This document shows positions 30,186 through 40,247 of a stretch of DNA of 64,000 nucleotides, piece by piece. Numbering within the stretch: the stretch's first letter is position 1; every line of letters begins with the position of its first letter. The notes beneath the pieces were generated by a model. That model worked only from the letters and a program-made list of their open reading frames with translations, made no database searches and was not told the origin of the DNA. A program made the position numbers and the translations under genes. Origin of the DNA: Anthracocystis setariae (lineage: Eukaryota > Basidiomycota > Ustilaginomycetes > Ustilaginales > Ustilaginaceae); NCBI GenBank assembly GCA_928724745.1, contig CAKMXJ010000006.1, positions 124,001-188,000 on the forward strand, read 5' to 3'.

Positions 30186-32699
30186 TTACTCCATCACGAA
30201 GTTTCCCGATCTGGCATCGTAGTACACGGTCTGACCCGACTTTGCTGAGACCCCCGAGTTGGTATGCGTTGGCACTGGACGGGGTGCCGAATTCTCGCTT
30301 GCCTCGTTTGCCGCTGATACATGCTCTACGGGCGTATACGAGTTGTCAACAACAGGAGTCGTGGAGGCCGCCTCTTGAGAGAAAGAGTTTTGGCGCACAG
30401 AAATCGGCCTATCATCATGCTGGTGCGAGTCGGTCGATTCCACCTCCTCTTCAGACGAGCTATGAGACAGCGGTTCTGATGCTGCACCACTTGGTGAGCT
30501 CTCCGAAGATCTTTGCTGACCTGGAGCTACGCCTTCCGTAGTGGCATCTCTGGCTTCACTCGCCCCGACAGCACCGAAAGTGTAGCAGGGTTTTTCGTTC
30601 ATTTCGGCGTCGCCGATCCTGGTAGCGTTCCACTGTCGTTTGCGCAGGAAAGGCGAGAACAGATCCCAAACGGTGAGGAAGAAGAGGAAGATGATCGGAA
30701 TGCCCGTGACAACGATCAGCGCAAAACCGAGCACCACACGCGGGATCGTTTCGATATCTGCGAGCGGAGTCAAGGCGATGCAGATGCCCCAAGAGATGAC
30801 TCGGAAGATCAGAAGCAAGATCATAACAAAGTCGCTCGTCTTGTCACGCCCAGGTCGGCAGATGCAGAGAACCAGGAAGAAGAGCAAGTCGGTCGCCGCC
30901 AGACCGATCGACTGGCGAAGGCCATGGCCGTATCCCTGTGCAAAGCTAATGAAGCAGGAGCGCACAAAGTAGACCAACAGAAACACCAGGCCGAACCAGA
31001 AGAACCGTGGTCGGAACGGATGCGCGATCGCCCCCCAGCGTCTGGCTGTCCGAGGCGCGTTTGCAGGCGGAGTGTCGCCGTAAAAGAGCTGTTCCTTGCC
31101 ACCCTTTCGAACTGCGAGGAAGACCGGAAGATAGATCAGAACAATACCCAGTAGGTAGACGACCAGGATGATGGCTGCCAACATGTCCGGTACCCAAGAA
31201 TCTCCGCGAAGCCATTGCCAAAAGGCGAAGACAAGGTACACTTGGAACGTAGCCATGGTGAAGCGACCAAAGAGCGGACGACAGAACATGCCAAAGAAAG
31301 AGGGTCCGCTCAATCGCCTCGACCAAGTAGCGACACGGCCCCGATGTCGCGATGTGACGCCTCGCATCAATGCCGCCAAGATGTAGACGACAATGCAGAT
31401 GACGATGAGCGCAGCAAAGAGCATTGCCAAACTGACAAGCACCGTGAGGAAGGCGCTTTTAGGCGCAATGTTGTTGAGCTCGGCGAAGTAGCCCAACCCA
31501 ACCGGGGGAGGCGTGTTGGAAGAGATGACGGGGAGGTAGTTGGAGTTCGAGTTCTGCAGGATCTGACCGCCTGGTCCAGTGAAGGGAGCGTACACTTGTC
31601 GCTTGCCCAGGTTGGTGAAGCGGAAGCTCAGCGGCTCCGCGAGATTGCTGTAAGCGGCGTAGGCCCCATCCAGGCTTTGGTTTTGCGAAGCAATCACAGT
31701 GTCAGCGCCCGATGGCAAGCTAAGGAGCGATTGCTTCTTGGACGAAGCGAACGCGGCCGATGCACCCGAAGAAGTTCCGGCGCTAGTGAATGGGTTGAAC
31801 TGTTTGCCACTTTCGGCTTGCAACAGAGTGCCAAAAGTACCGTCGCGGGCACCGCCCGTCTTTTCGCGTGTAGAGAGGATCGAGTTTTGAACCGCTTTGA
31901 TGTTGATGAGGCCAACGGACCATGCAAAGTTGCGGGCGAACTCGGTGAATACCTGAGGATAGTTGAGGCTGAGGAGCGCCGACATGGGAATATGTTGGAT
32001 GGCGGTGAAGACATCGACAACACGCCACTGAGCCGCGCCCAGACTCGAAGCCAGCGAGGTGTGAAGCACTGAGCTGACCACGGCGAGAGCAAAGACACCG
32101 ACGACGGCCCACTTGGCGGCAGGCTGGTAAGTGGTCTTTCCATTGGACAGTGTGGTTTGGACGCAGCCCACGACAGCATTGTTGGGATCTCTGAGCTCGA
32201 CGGTGGCTACGGCTTCAAGGTTGGGGACCGTGAAAGCAATGGTTGGAATCTTGCTGACGAATTGGTCGGGAACCAGGAAGACTCCCGCACCCTGGAATTG
32301 ATAGGTTGGCAAGGGACAGAGGACCGAGATGGTTTTGCAGACGTCGATGGCTAATGAAAAGAGGCCAAGCCCGTATGCGTTCACATCAACATTGACCGAA
32401 ACTCGAAGATTGTCTTGAACGGAAGCCGCTGAGATGTCAAACTCGAGGGTGCGATTTTCGCGATGGAACTTGAGGTCGAGAGCCGAGATCAAGATTGCTT
32501 CAGGAGGGCTGCAATAGACCGCAGATGAAGTATAAAGCATCTGAGTGCCACCAATACCTCCACCAGCGGCGACTGTGTCGGGAAGGCCAAGGAGCAAGAG
32601 GCTGAGTATGGCGGGTAGAAAAGACGCTTTGAGCAACCAGGCGGGTTGGCCCTGACGCGAGCGTCTGCGCTGCCCTAGCGGCTTCGAAACAAGGCGCAT
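30186..32699 (-). CDS. TRP-like flavin carrier (Flc/Pkd2 family) membrane protein
   Basis: The 837-aa product starts at the ATG at 32699. A cleavable signal peptide (about residues 22-44, LLKASFLPAILSLLLLGLPDTVAAGG) is followed by an ML-like lipid-binding ectodomain with paired cysteines (SAVYCSPPEAILI, IDVCKTISVLCPLP, VVGCVQTTL). A TRP-like domain begins at about residue 195 with WAVVGVFALAVVSSVLHTS and shows roughly nine membrane segments, including FLTVLVSLAMLFAALIVICIVVYILAAL, MLAAIILVVYLLGIVLIYLP and FALIVVTGIPIIFLFFLTVW. The cytosolic tail is Ser/Glu-rich. Yeast Flc1-3 and S. pombe Pkd2 act in ER/plasma membrane Ca2+ and cell-wall homeostasis; FAD transport is the historical label. The open frame upstream to 33302 has no conserved content and is probably leader. 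Confidence 0.87.
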   Translation of the reverse strand: MRLVSKPLGQRRRSRQGQPAWLLKASFLPAILSLLLLGLPDTVAAGGGIGGTQMLYTSSAVYCSPPEAILISALDLKFHRENRTLEFDISAASVQDNLRVSVNVDVNAYGLGLFSLAIDVCKTISVLCPLPTYQFQGAGVFLVPDQFVSKIPTIAFTVPNLEAVATVELRDPNNAVVGCVQTTLSNGKTTYQPAAKWAVVGVFALAVVSSVLHTSLASSLGAAQWRVVDVFTAIQHIPMSALLSLNYPQVFTEFARNFAWSVGLINIKAVQNSILSTREKTGGARDGTFGTLLQAESGKQFNPFTSAGTSSGASAAFASSKKQSLLSLPSGADTVIASQNQSLDGAYAAYSNLAEPLSFRFTNLGKRQVYAPFTGPGGQILQNSNSNYLPVISSNTPPPVGLGYFAELNNIAPKSAFLTVLVSLAMLFAALIVICIVVYILAALMRGVTSRHRGRVATWSRRLSGPSFFGMFCRPLFGRFTMATFQVYLVFAFWQWLRGDSWVPDMLAAIILVVYLLGIVLIYLPVFLAVRKGGKEQLFYGDTPPANAPRTARRWGAIAHPFRPRFFWFGLVFLLVYFVRSCFISFAQGYGHGLRQSIGLAATDLLFFLVLCICRPGRDKTSDFVMILLLIFRVISWGICIALTPLADIETIPRVVLGFALIVVTGIPIIFLFFLTVWDLFSPFLRKRQWNATRIGDAEMNEKPCYTFGAVGASEARDATTEGVAPGQQRSSESSPSGAASEPLSHSSSEEEVESTDSHQHDDRPISVRQNSFSQEAASTTPVVDNSYTPVEHVSAANEASENSAPRPVPTHTNSGVSAKSGQTVYYDARSGNFVME

Positions 32700-33386
32700 A
32701 TCGGACGATTGCTGTGACTGTCGCACCGTACGATCACTACGCTGAGGGAGAAGGTCGATGCAAGATGTGAACGTGATACTGAAGGGGGTGAGGAAAAGCG
32801 AGGCCAAACTGTATATCAATGCGATGGAATCCGTGGCAATGCGAAGAGCTATCGACGATCGGGACTTCCGGTGTGCCGTGTCTAGAGAGGTGAGGGTCGA
32901 GGCGAAATAGGAACGAGCACCGACATAAAAAGATGATAGAGGGAAGAGGGAAGCGCCGGTGGATCCTAGAGCGTTGTTGTGGTCAGTGGAACGTCGACGA
33001 CGACAACGACTGGACAAAGACAAAGACGACCACCCCTTTGGCGCTGCCGATGCGAGTCGTCGTGGAAATAGCAAACCAGCTACAGGACGTTGAGGAGAAA
33101 TGTAGTATGGAGGAGCAACGGGCAAAAAAAAAAAATAGAAAGAAAGAAAGAAAGAGCGTGAGGAGGGCTGAGCGGAATCTTGGAAGAAAGCACTCCCCGA
33201 GGGTTCAACAACGGTCAACTCGAGACAAACGGAACCTAGGGACCGAGATCTACAGGGCGATACTGTACTGTATCTTGAATTGAGCCTGAATGGATGAATC
33301 ACCCGTCGAAACGAACGGAACGGCGCGACAGATGCACATGCACATACAGTTCAAGCTTCGTGCAAAAGGCCTCTCTGCATCCCTAA

Positions 33387-33392
<6 letters not shown>

Positions 33393-33424
<32 letters not shown>
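33393..33424. repeat. (AG)16 microsatellite
   Basis: Thirty-two uninterrupted bases of AG repeats upstream of the Flc gene. Confidence 0.95.
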
Positions 33425-33425
<1 letters not shown>

Positions 33426-33747
33426 CAGCCGTCAAAAGTCAGGCAACGCCGAAGCGCGTTGACGACACAGGAGAGGCCCCCCCCTTCCCAGCCGACAGCA
33501 AGACTCCAAGCCTCTTGGCTGTCGGGGGTTGAAAAAAAAAAAAACAGAGCGTAAACGTCGGTGAATTCAACCGATCAACGTAAAAAAAAGCCTTGATAAG
33601 CTTTGCACGCCTGCCACTCGTTCAGTGCAGCCGCCATTAAAACCTCCGAAGATCGGGTAAGGATGTGATGATCTTTGATATCCAGACGCCTTTTCGACTA
33701 GGATGAACGATGGACGAAGTGCTCATGCAGGGCAGGTCGCTCAGGCG

Positions 33748-33779
33748 CCCCCCCCCCTTTTTTTTTTTTTTTTTTTTTT
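33748..33779. repeat. C10-T22 homopolymer junction
   Basis: Ten C residues are followed directly by twenty-two T residues. It could be a degraded poly(A) tract read from the minus strand or a simple replication-slippage tract; no flanking duplication was identified. Confidence 0.85.
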
Positions 33780-34415
33780 AGGAAAAACAGCTGCAGCTGC
33801 AAAAGCTGAGAAGCACTCTTCCTTGGTGTTGCTGTATGCTCCTCCTGCTCCACATCCTGAACCTGGTCTTGATCATCATGGACGATGCACCAAGTCGATT
33901 CGACGGAAGAGAATCTTGGGACCATCTGTCGATGCGCTTGGGTCGGCATCTTCGGTTTTCGGCTAAGGCGTGCTTGCATCGGCACAACAAAAACGGTTTC
34001 ATGGTGCAGCAACTTGCGGCAGGCAGATTGGGTGTTGTTGGATGTGAATAAATACCTATCTAGAAGAAGGGAAAAAAAAAATCGCCCTTGCTCGAATTTA
34101 ACGCGCGACCGATGACGCATCTATGCAGGCCCTTTTTTTCAGTTGTCAGACAATGTTACACCGGTGGGTATGACATCAAGAAAATCTGCGTAAACACGTA
34201 CGAGAGTTGCTTCACTTTTTGGAGATGAGGAAGGTCCGAGGTTGGAGGTCTGATTGATCTCCCGTCTCGCTTCAGTGTAAGAGTGACGAGGATTCAACCA
34301 TCAGATTTGAAGGGTCGTTCGTGGCATTGACTTTAGATATCAACTTCCTCGTCGTCTGCCCAATACCTTTCTTCGTCGTCTGCATCACGCAACCGTTGAC
34401 GGCACCTCGATCAAG

Positions 34416-34844
34416 ATGTCGTTCCGAGCTTCCCGTACCCTCTTCAACGAGGCCAAGAACTACGCCTCGCCTCACAGCTTCACCTACGTTGAGGGCAAGA
34501 CGCCCTTCTGGCGCAAGTTCCGTCAGATCTTCTCGGCCAACCCAGAGATTTCGTCGGGTATTCCTTCGGTCGAGTCGAACCGATGGCCCCAACCTGGCTC
34601 TCGCCCTGAGCGCCCCGCTACTCCTCCAAGCGCTGCTTCCGACCCCGCTGGCAACCTGTACCACAACCGTGACTTCCGACGAAAGTATCCCAAGCTTGAA
34701 ATGATTACCCAGAAGGACCTCACCACCCTTCTTCTCTCTTCCCCTAACGAAGACGGCACGCGAAGGTAAGTCTCGCACCATCTGATAGCACGCCGACGTC
34801 TCTCGGCATTGCCTCGTTTACTGACACACACACACACACACACA

Positions 34845-34919
<75 letters not shown>

Positions 34920-35367
34920 GATCTCGCTGTGCGTCTGTCCAATCTTCACGATCAACAGTCTCCAGGCTCCCGAGGATGCCTCCAACACTACTGCACTCAC
35001 CCGTCCTGCTGATCTTGAGTCGCCCACTGCTTTCACTGATGTGCTTGCCCAAGTGCACAAGTCGTCGGACGCTTCGTCGCCCGCCTTCTACTCGTCGTCC
35101 AACCTGCCACCACGCCCACCTTTCAAGCAGCCCCATCACATTCTCAAGCTGCAGAAGGGCGCTGTCCCTCACGACCCTCACGCGTACTACCCTGCGTACG
35201 TATCATATTCTCAATTGACGCTGGATCGGCAGCCATGTTTCTTGCTAGATTCAGCTCGCCGATCCTTGGCTCCTGACGTATTCACGCAGCACAAAGTCGT
35301 TACTGACAATTTTGTTCTCCTTCATCTTCCTTTTTGATTGCGCTTCAACAGAGAGAATTACGCTTAG
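34416..35367 (+). CDS. Fungal complex I accessory subunit, 21 kDa class (NUO-21.3-like)
   Basis: Three exons (34416-34765, 34959-35195, 35352-35367) give a 200-aa protein of roughly 22 kDa. Introns are 193 bp (34766-34958) and 156 bp (35196-35351); all sites are GT..AG. The protein starts MSFRASRTLFNEAKNYASPHSF and has VEGKTPFWRKFR, the basic RDFRRKYPKLEMITQ block and a C-terminal HDPHAYYPAENYA. I recall this layout from fungal mitochondrial NADH:ubiquinone oxidoreductase 21.3 kDa subunits; the assignment is from memory and not certain. No obvious membrane segment is present, and the N-terminus is compatible with mitochondrial import. The last exon contributes only four full codons plus stop. 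The first intron is dominated by AC and CT repeats. Confidence 0.65.
34824..34916. repeat. (AC)12-(CT)35 compound microsatellite within intron 1
   Basis: Twelve AC units (34824-34847) run straight into thirty-five CT units (34847-34916). The array fills about half of the first intron of the complex I subunit gene and ends 42 bp before the acceptor. Confidence 0.95.
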
Positions 35368-36216
35368 AGCAGATCATGCTAGTCGGGTGCTTGTCAGGCA
35401 ATCTAATCAAAGTCAACATTTTGCAGCCTCGCCAAGAATGTGAACAAAAAATGACGCTCACCAGTGAAATAAGGCGAGCATCCTCTTCCCTTGATCCAAG
35501 GATGCAGCTCAGAAGACGCCAACGTGAGCATATCGAACCCGATCACAGTCGCTAGGAAGTGGGCCGGACTCGGCGGTCTTCATCGGTCTCAATCAAGGCG
35601 GGCCAATGATCTCGGCGACCAATGAAGTACCCATCAACAATTGAATCACGATAATGACTGCTTCCTATTATTGCCTTTCCTTGGTGCGTTGACATTCGAT
35701 TGGCACAAGCTTTGGCGCTTTTACAGGCTCGAATAAACTCGCTGTTCTACCGCGCTGTCATGCACTGTGCCATTACGGCTGCGGTCCGAGATGAGGTGGG
35801 AGTTTGGAGAAGACAAGACCGCAATATACGATGGTTCGCTGAAGGTGAAAGTAGCGGGATGCTGGCCATGAGGTGAGGGAAGAAGAGGATGAACAGCGCC
35901 TTCTGTGCCCTCCACGTTCAATTTGCAACACAGCGATTTCCATCTGCAGGCGCAGCATCGCTTTCGAAATGTGGGTTGCGCCCTTGAGCGCTCGGTCCCT
36001 TTGACTCAGCTTTACTTGCTTATTCCTCTCAACACATGGCCCAACTTCTTTCTTCCTCTCAACAATGACACTGAGCCGACATATCAGACTCACTATTTGC
36101 CTTTCATTTTGCCTGCACCCCGTGTTTCAGGTTGTACCGTAGATCAGTCGTTCAGCTGCAACGGCAGGCCCTTACGTATAGCGACGACTCTGCCACCACG
36201 CCTCAATCTGCTCAAG
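35368..36216. other. Intergenic region, no gene recognised
   Basis: The 849-bp spacer between two plus-strand genes contains no recognised gene. The reading frame of the downstream gene is open back to 35905 (a GTG), but no ATG occurs in it before 36217. Confidence 0.45.
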
Positions 36217-38097
36217 ATGCCTGCCTGGGAAGGCCACCGACGTATATGGATCTCCAGTGAAGGAATCGATGTGCATCCAGAGTCGCGCATCGATCACGTC
36301 CAGCAGGGCAGGGTTCCTACGACGACAGTCGGCGTAGCTGGCTACAAGGGCGAGCCCTTCAGCATCCGACTTGGCAAGCAGGGCATGGAGGACGGTGCCA
36401 CTGTCTATGTGTGCAAGGAAGGCACCCGCCAAGTATGCATGTGCCTGGAGGCCAAGCTGGATTTACTGTACAAGTTCCGTCGCCAGCGCCCGGATCTCGA
36501 AGCAAGAATCGATCCATACTGGACATTCAACTCCCCCATGTTCAAATTCGGCACCATGGAGCATCTGATCCTTCTTGTCGTCCCTAGGGCAGTGGGAGGA
36601 TCGCATGCTACAGACTCGTCTCACATCTTTGTCTTCAAAATTGCAGCACCCGATCGCAGTGCCTATGAGGCCTTGGCTTCGGATGCTTATCTGCTGGATC
36701 GCTTCTCCAATATATCCTTGAGAAGCAGGCGAGAGGAACGCCAATCACCGTTAGCAGAGCATCCTAGCCGGGTCGCAGCCCAAAGGCAGATATCCGACAA
36801 GGTTCCCGCCCCAGTGGTTCGTGTCCCAGTCGAGAACAGATACGATCCTCTTGCCTTTGCCCGTAGAGCCCGCGAGTTCACGAAAACGCCTTCGACTGTG
36901 CCTTCCACTTCGCGCACCCTTTCGGATCCTTCGAGAGCCCAGCATCCGCCTGCACAGCGTAGTTCTTCCATGGCACCTCCTGCACCGGCCGCACCAGCCG
37001 CCAGGGGAACAAAGCGCAACGTCTTTGGAGAGCGCATGCGAGAAACTAGCCAAATCGTTGCCAAGTTGGATCGGAGGGAAAGTACACCAGTCCGTAACGA
37101 CAGACCAACGACTCCGCAGATCAAGCTTGAGGGCCAGCCAAGTCCAAAGGTCGAAGAAGGTGATGATTCGGACGATGACATCCCCCTCAGTCAGCTTGTC
37201 GACTTGACGTTGCTCAGCGAGAGAGACACGGAAGAGGACAAAGAAGGAGATGCAGCAGAATCATCTCGACCTCGACGTCGACTCATTCGAGGAAGTCGAA
37301 GTGGCAGTCGCACCCGACGCACCAGCCGTTTTGAAGCCGACTTCGACTTCTCCTCAAGCGGTGATGAAAGTTCGACGAGCTTGCGTCGTCGATCCCCACG
37401 TTTCGCCAACAAAATCAAATTCATCCCCCGAGACCCCAAAAAGGATGTTAAAGCCAAAGATCGACTTATGGAGATCAAGCATCAGGATGCCAGGAAGGCG
37501 GTCCTCAATCATGTCTTCTCATATGTTACCGTCCAGGACGATCCGTCAATAATTCAAAAGCAAGAATATTGGCTGTTGGAGCAAGGCGCAAAAGGCAGTG
37601 CAGGCGCTGACGAAGAAGAGCACGAAAGCTCGGAGGATGAGGACGAGCCGAACAACACGGACGGTCCGAATGGTGTCAAATTGGCGGATTATGTGGTGAT
37701 GTTTATAGGCGAACAAGCTGCACAGCAAGCTACTGGTGAAGAGGCTGCACAGCCGCCCAAACTAGTAAGCGCCAAGGATGTGGAGCTCTCGAACGACGAC
37801 ATCCCTGCACCAACTGTTAGGAAACGAAGTGGCAAGGCTGTCCGAATTCCTCCAAAGAGGTTGAATCCTATGGACCGCTACGGCGGATTGAGGTTCAAAG
37901 ACGCTGGACTTCAGTCAGGGTGGCAGGAAGCGATTCAGCAAAGTCAAAAAGTCCTGATGGAACTCAAATCAACCCAGGAGTTGTGGCAGAAGGTGTATAG
38001 CGAATGGAACCTCAAGAAGCAGTACGCCAATAAGTTAAAAGCGGAACTCAACATGGCAAAGAAGGAGTATGACCAACATAGGAAAAATGCGAGTTGA
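36217..38097 (+). CDS. Hypothetical charged, probably nuclear protein
   Basis: I do not recognise this gene. The frame from the ATG at 36217 gives 626 aa. The first 180 residues look folded (MPAWEGHRRIWISSEGID, TTVGVAGYKGEPFSIRLG, FKFGTMEHLILLVVP, SSHIFVFKIAAPD), like a small beta-rich domain. The middle is disordered and basic, with an acidic SUMO-interaction-like stretch (EEGDDSDDDIPLSQLVDLTLL) and Arg-rich patches (SSRPRRRLIRGSRSGSRTRRTSRF). The C-terminal 80 residues form a predicted coiled coil (LKSTQELWQKVYSEWNLKKQ). The layout suits a chromatin- or genome-maintenance adaptor, but this is only inferred. The gene converges on DUO1, 251 bp apart. Confidence 0.6.
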   Translation: MPAWEGHRRIWISSEGIDVHPESRIDHVQQGRVPTTTVGVAGYKGEPFSIRLGKQGMEDGATVYVCKEGTRQVCMCLEAKLDLLYKFRRQRPDLEARIDPYWTFNSPMFKFGTMEHLILLVVPRAVGGSHATDSSHIFVFKIAAPDRSAYEALASDAYLLDRFSNISLRSRREERQSPLAEHPSRVAAQRQISDKVPAPVVRVPVENRYDPLAFARRAREFTKTPSTVPSTSRTLSDPSRAQHPPAQRSSSMAPPAPAAPAARGTKRNVFGERMRETSQIVAKLDRRESTPVRNDRPTTPQIKLEGQPSPKVEEGDDSDDDIPLSQLVDLTLLSERDTEEDKEGDAAESSRPRRRLIRGSRSGSRTRRTSRFEADFDFSSSGDESSTSLRRRSPRFANKIKFIPRDPKKDVKAKDRLMEIKHQDARKAVLNHVFSYVTVQDDPSIIQKQEYWLLEQGAKGSAGADEEEHESSEDEDEPNNTDGPNGVKLADYVVMFIGEQAAQQATGEEAAQPPKLVSAKDVELSNDDIPAPTVRKRSGKAVRIPPKRLNPMDRYGGLRFKDAGLQSGWQEAIQQSQKVLMELKSTQELWQKVYSEWNLKKQYANKLKAELNMAKKEYDQHRKNAS

Positions 38098-38348
38098 TCA
38101 AAGTCGGCGTCATGAATTGATCTAGGCTTGACAGGTGATAGCAAGCTTTGCGGGATCAGTGAATGTCGGTGAGTTATACTCACACTGTATCATAGTCGTC
38201 TCGAACCACGATATCTGCAAAACCATTCTCATCTCATCTGGTGTGTTGCGGGTAGTAGAATTGCGATCAAGACGGACAAATACATCGAGCGGTATATAAT
38301 ACAAGCACAAAAAGACGACGGTAAGTAAAGAGGCATGATCCGGGTGGA

Positions 38349-39719
38349 TCATTTGGGTCCATATCCCGAACTCTTGACGTTGGCGTATTGACCGCCAAGA
38401 CCGGAGCTGCCAGAAGTACTGCGTGTTGGGATGCCAGATGGCCTAGCGGTTCCACGTCCAGTAGCTGATGCAGTTCGACCGCGAGTTGCGGCCGCTGCGC
38501 CCCTAGTAGAGACCGGAGCGGTGGTAGAGCGTGGTGGAGCGGACGAGTCTGTCGCCGTTCCAGCGGTCCGTCCAGTGACGACACGACCTCTCGTAGCGGC
38601 CGTGCTAGCACCGCGTACAGCGCCACCCCTCGCGGTACCCCTCGTTGAGCCCGAAACCACCCTAGCTCTCCCGCGCACTCCACCTGTGGTCACCCTCCTC
38701 TGCTCCTCCTGTCTCCTCCTCTCTGCCTCTTCCTCCCTTCTGGCCTCCTCTTCGGCTGCTCTCCTTTGCTCCTCTTCTCTCGCCAGCGCTTCCACTCTGA
38801 GCCTCTGCGTCTCCCTCTCGGCAAGCGCCACGGAAAGAGCATGTGCGGTGGCATCCTCACTCGTACCCTTCCAGTCCTGATCCTGCAACAACTGCTGCGT
38901 CTTTTCGGTCTGCCTCAACAATCCGATGTAGATATTTAGCAGATCATCCGTCTCCTTGACCCTCTTTGCAAACGCATTGATCTGACCAGCACTACCGCGA
39001 AGCATGCGCTCGAAAGATTCGAAAACGTCGTTCATGCGACGAAGCTCGGTCAGTTGACGCGCGGTTTGCTCCGAAGTCTCCTTGGACTCGACTACGACGG
39101 GGGCGGCGACGGCGACGGCGGAGGGAAAGAGGTTGGAGGAGGAGGCGCGAGTGCCGGAGAGTGCTTCACGAATGTATGGGTCCTCTTCGTCGACGGCGGA
39201 GGAAGACAAAGCGAAGAGGGAGGAGTCGGGCAGACCGGCGATGGTGAGGTCGTCTTCGTCGTCTTCTGGTTCGGCTTGTTGTTGCGATTTCTTGGGCATC
39301 AAGTTGGTAGGTACACCGGGTTTGGCGAAAAGCGAGAAACGTGGTCGACCAGCTCCTCCCGATGTACCTGATGTGGGACCTCGGCGAGAGACAGGAGGTT
39401 TGTTCTCATCGTTGGTATCCAATCCAGCGAGGAGTCGCATCTTGGACATGGACTTGGCAGAATTGTTGGCATCCAGAACTGCGGCAGATCCCCAGGATGG
39501 CCGAGACTTGATGGGCTTATTCACGCCTAGGACACCATTCGGGGCTGAAGAAGAGTTGGCAGATGCTGTTGTTCGAAGTGGACCAACGACGGGAGAGTCC
39601 GAGATGTTAAGATCGCGCATGGAGCCCTGCACGAGTGCTGGCGAAAGGTTTTCGTCGAGAAGCCAAGAATCGTCGCCCGCAGCATGGGTGGGTTTGGGTG
39701 TTGTCGGTAATGTCGGCAT
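38349..39719 (-). CDS. DUO1: DASH/Dam1 complex subunit Duo1
   Basis: Duo1 is a subunit of the fungal DASH complex, which couples kinetochores to microtubule ends. The 456-aa single exon starts at the ATG at 39719. The diagnostic block lies at about residues 205-285: ELRRMNDVFESFERMLRGSA, FAKRVKETDDLLNIYIG, then LRQTEKTQQLLQDQDWKG. A long charged helix follows (ALAREEEQRRAAEEEARREE). The C-terminal 120 residues are rich in Arg, Thr, Gly and Ala (TRGTARGGAVRG, ATRGRVVTGRT), a basic tail suitable for microtubule contact. The protein is about twice the length of yeast Duo1, because of disordered N- and C-terminal extensions. It shares a divergent promoter with GPHR. Confidence 0.85.
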   Translation of the reverse strand: MPTLPTTPKPTHAAGDDSWLLDENLSPALVQGSMRDLNISDSPVVGPLRTTASANSSSAPNGVLGVNKPIKSRPSWGSAAVLDANNSAKSMSKMRLLAGLDTNDENKPPVSRRGPTSGTSGGAGRPRFSLFAKPGVPTNLMPKKSQQQAEPEDDEDDLTIAGLPDSSLFALSSSAVDEEDPYIREALSGTRASSSNLFPSAVAVAAPVVVESKETSEQTARQLTELRRMNDVFESFERMLRGSAGQINAFAKRVKETDDLLNIYIGLLRQTEKTQQLLQDQDWKGTSEDATAHALSVALAERETQRLRVEALAREEEQRRAAEEEARREEEAERRRQEEQRRVTTGGVRGRARVVSGSTRGTARGGAVRGASTAATRGRVVTGRTAGTATDSSAPPRSTTAPVSTRGAAAATRGRTASATGRGTARPSGIPTRSTSGSSGLGGQYANVKSSGYGPK

Positions 39720-40243
39720 GATTGCTAAAATGATTGGTAGCGCAGATGTGTCAAGTGCCAATGTGTGATGGCGAAGAGCAAACCTGGCTTTGTGAGTTGG
39801 TGTCCACTTTCTCTCTCTCTCTCTCTCTTTCGAGACAATTTTGGATGCAGGCGGAGGCGGAAGGTCGAAAAGTGTTGGTTCGAGAGTGAAAGAGAGCGCG
39901 CGCGCGTCTCACTCCAACGAAATGGCTCTGAAAAACACAACACTTTGTGGGTGCGCCTTTTGACGCGTCACGTCCTCCATTTTCCATATCGTGCGAAATC
40001 CAGCTGATGTTGGTTGAAAGATCTAACAGCACGATCCTCGGAAAAATCCACTGTTGTGGAGGATTCACTCGCTCTGACATTTCAGACACAGAAAAGCACC
40101 GACAGCAACTCGGAAGCTTGCCGAAGATCCAAACCTTGATATGACAACGGTGAGCTTGAGCTTGAGCTTGAGCTTTCACCACCAACCGTCAAGCTGGACT
40201 TATACGTGCTTGCTGCCAGCATGACTCTGTTACCAACCTCATC
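39720..40243. promoter_or_regulatory. Divergent DUO1/GPHR promoter with MluI box
   Basis: The 524-bp spacer carries the 10-bp palindrome TGACGCGTCA at 39961-39970, containing the MCB core ACGCGT 244 bp upstream of the DUO1 ATG. It also has a CT array (about 39809-39829), an alternating GC stretch (39897-39906) and four GAGCTT units near 40152-40175. No other gene is seen. Confidence 0.45.
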
Positions 40244-40247
40244 ATGA
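40221..40247 (+). CDS. Upstream ORF overlapping the GPHR start codon
   Basis: An ATG at 40221 opens an eight-codon frame (MTLLPTSS) whose TGA stop (40245-40247) overlaps the GPHR ATG (40244-40246) as ATGA. This geometry allows termination-reinitiation. Whether the transcript includes the uORF depends on the unknown transcription start. Confidence 0.5.
   Translation: MTLLPTSS

Larger units (their letters stand above)
32700..34415. other. Long intergenic region with simple repeats
   Basis: The 1.7-kb divergent spacer between the Flc gene and the complex I gene contains an (AG)16 array, short A runs near 33124-33135 and 33532-33544, and a C10-T22 tract (33748-33779). A GTAC-type string, TACTGTACTGTA, lies at 33261-33272. 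Several ORFs overlap these repeats and are not credible genes. Confidence 0.5.

Noticed and set aside
33703..34120. ORFs spanning the C10-T22 tract
   Set aside because: They depend on homopolymer codons (Pro/Phe or Lys/Gly) and have no other coding evidence.
35905..36216. Upstream extension of the 36217 gene (open frame from a GTG)
   Set aside because: No ATG in this frame before 36217 and no conserved content; treated as leader.
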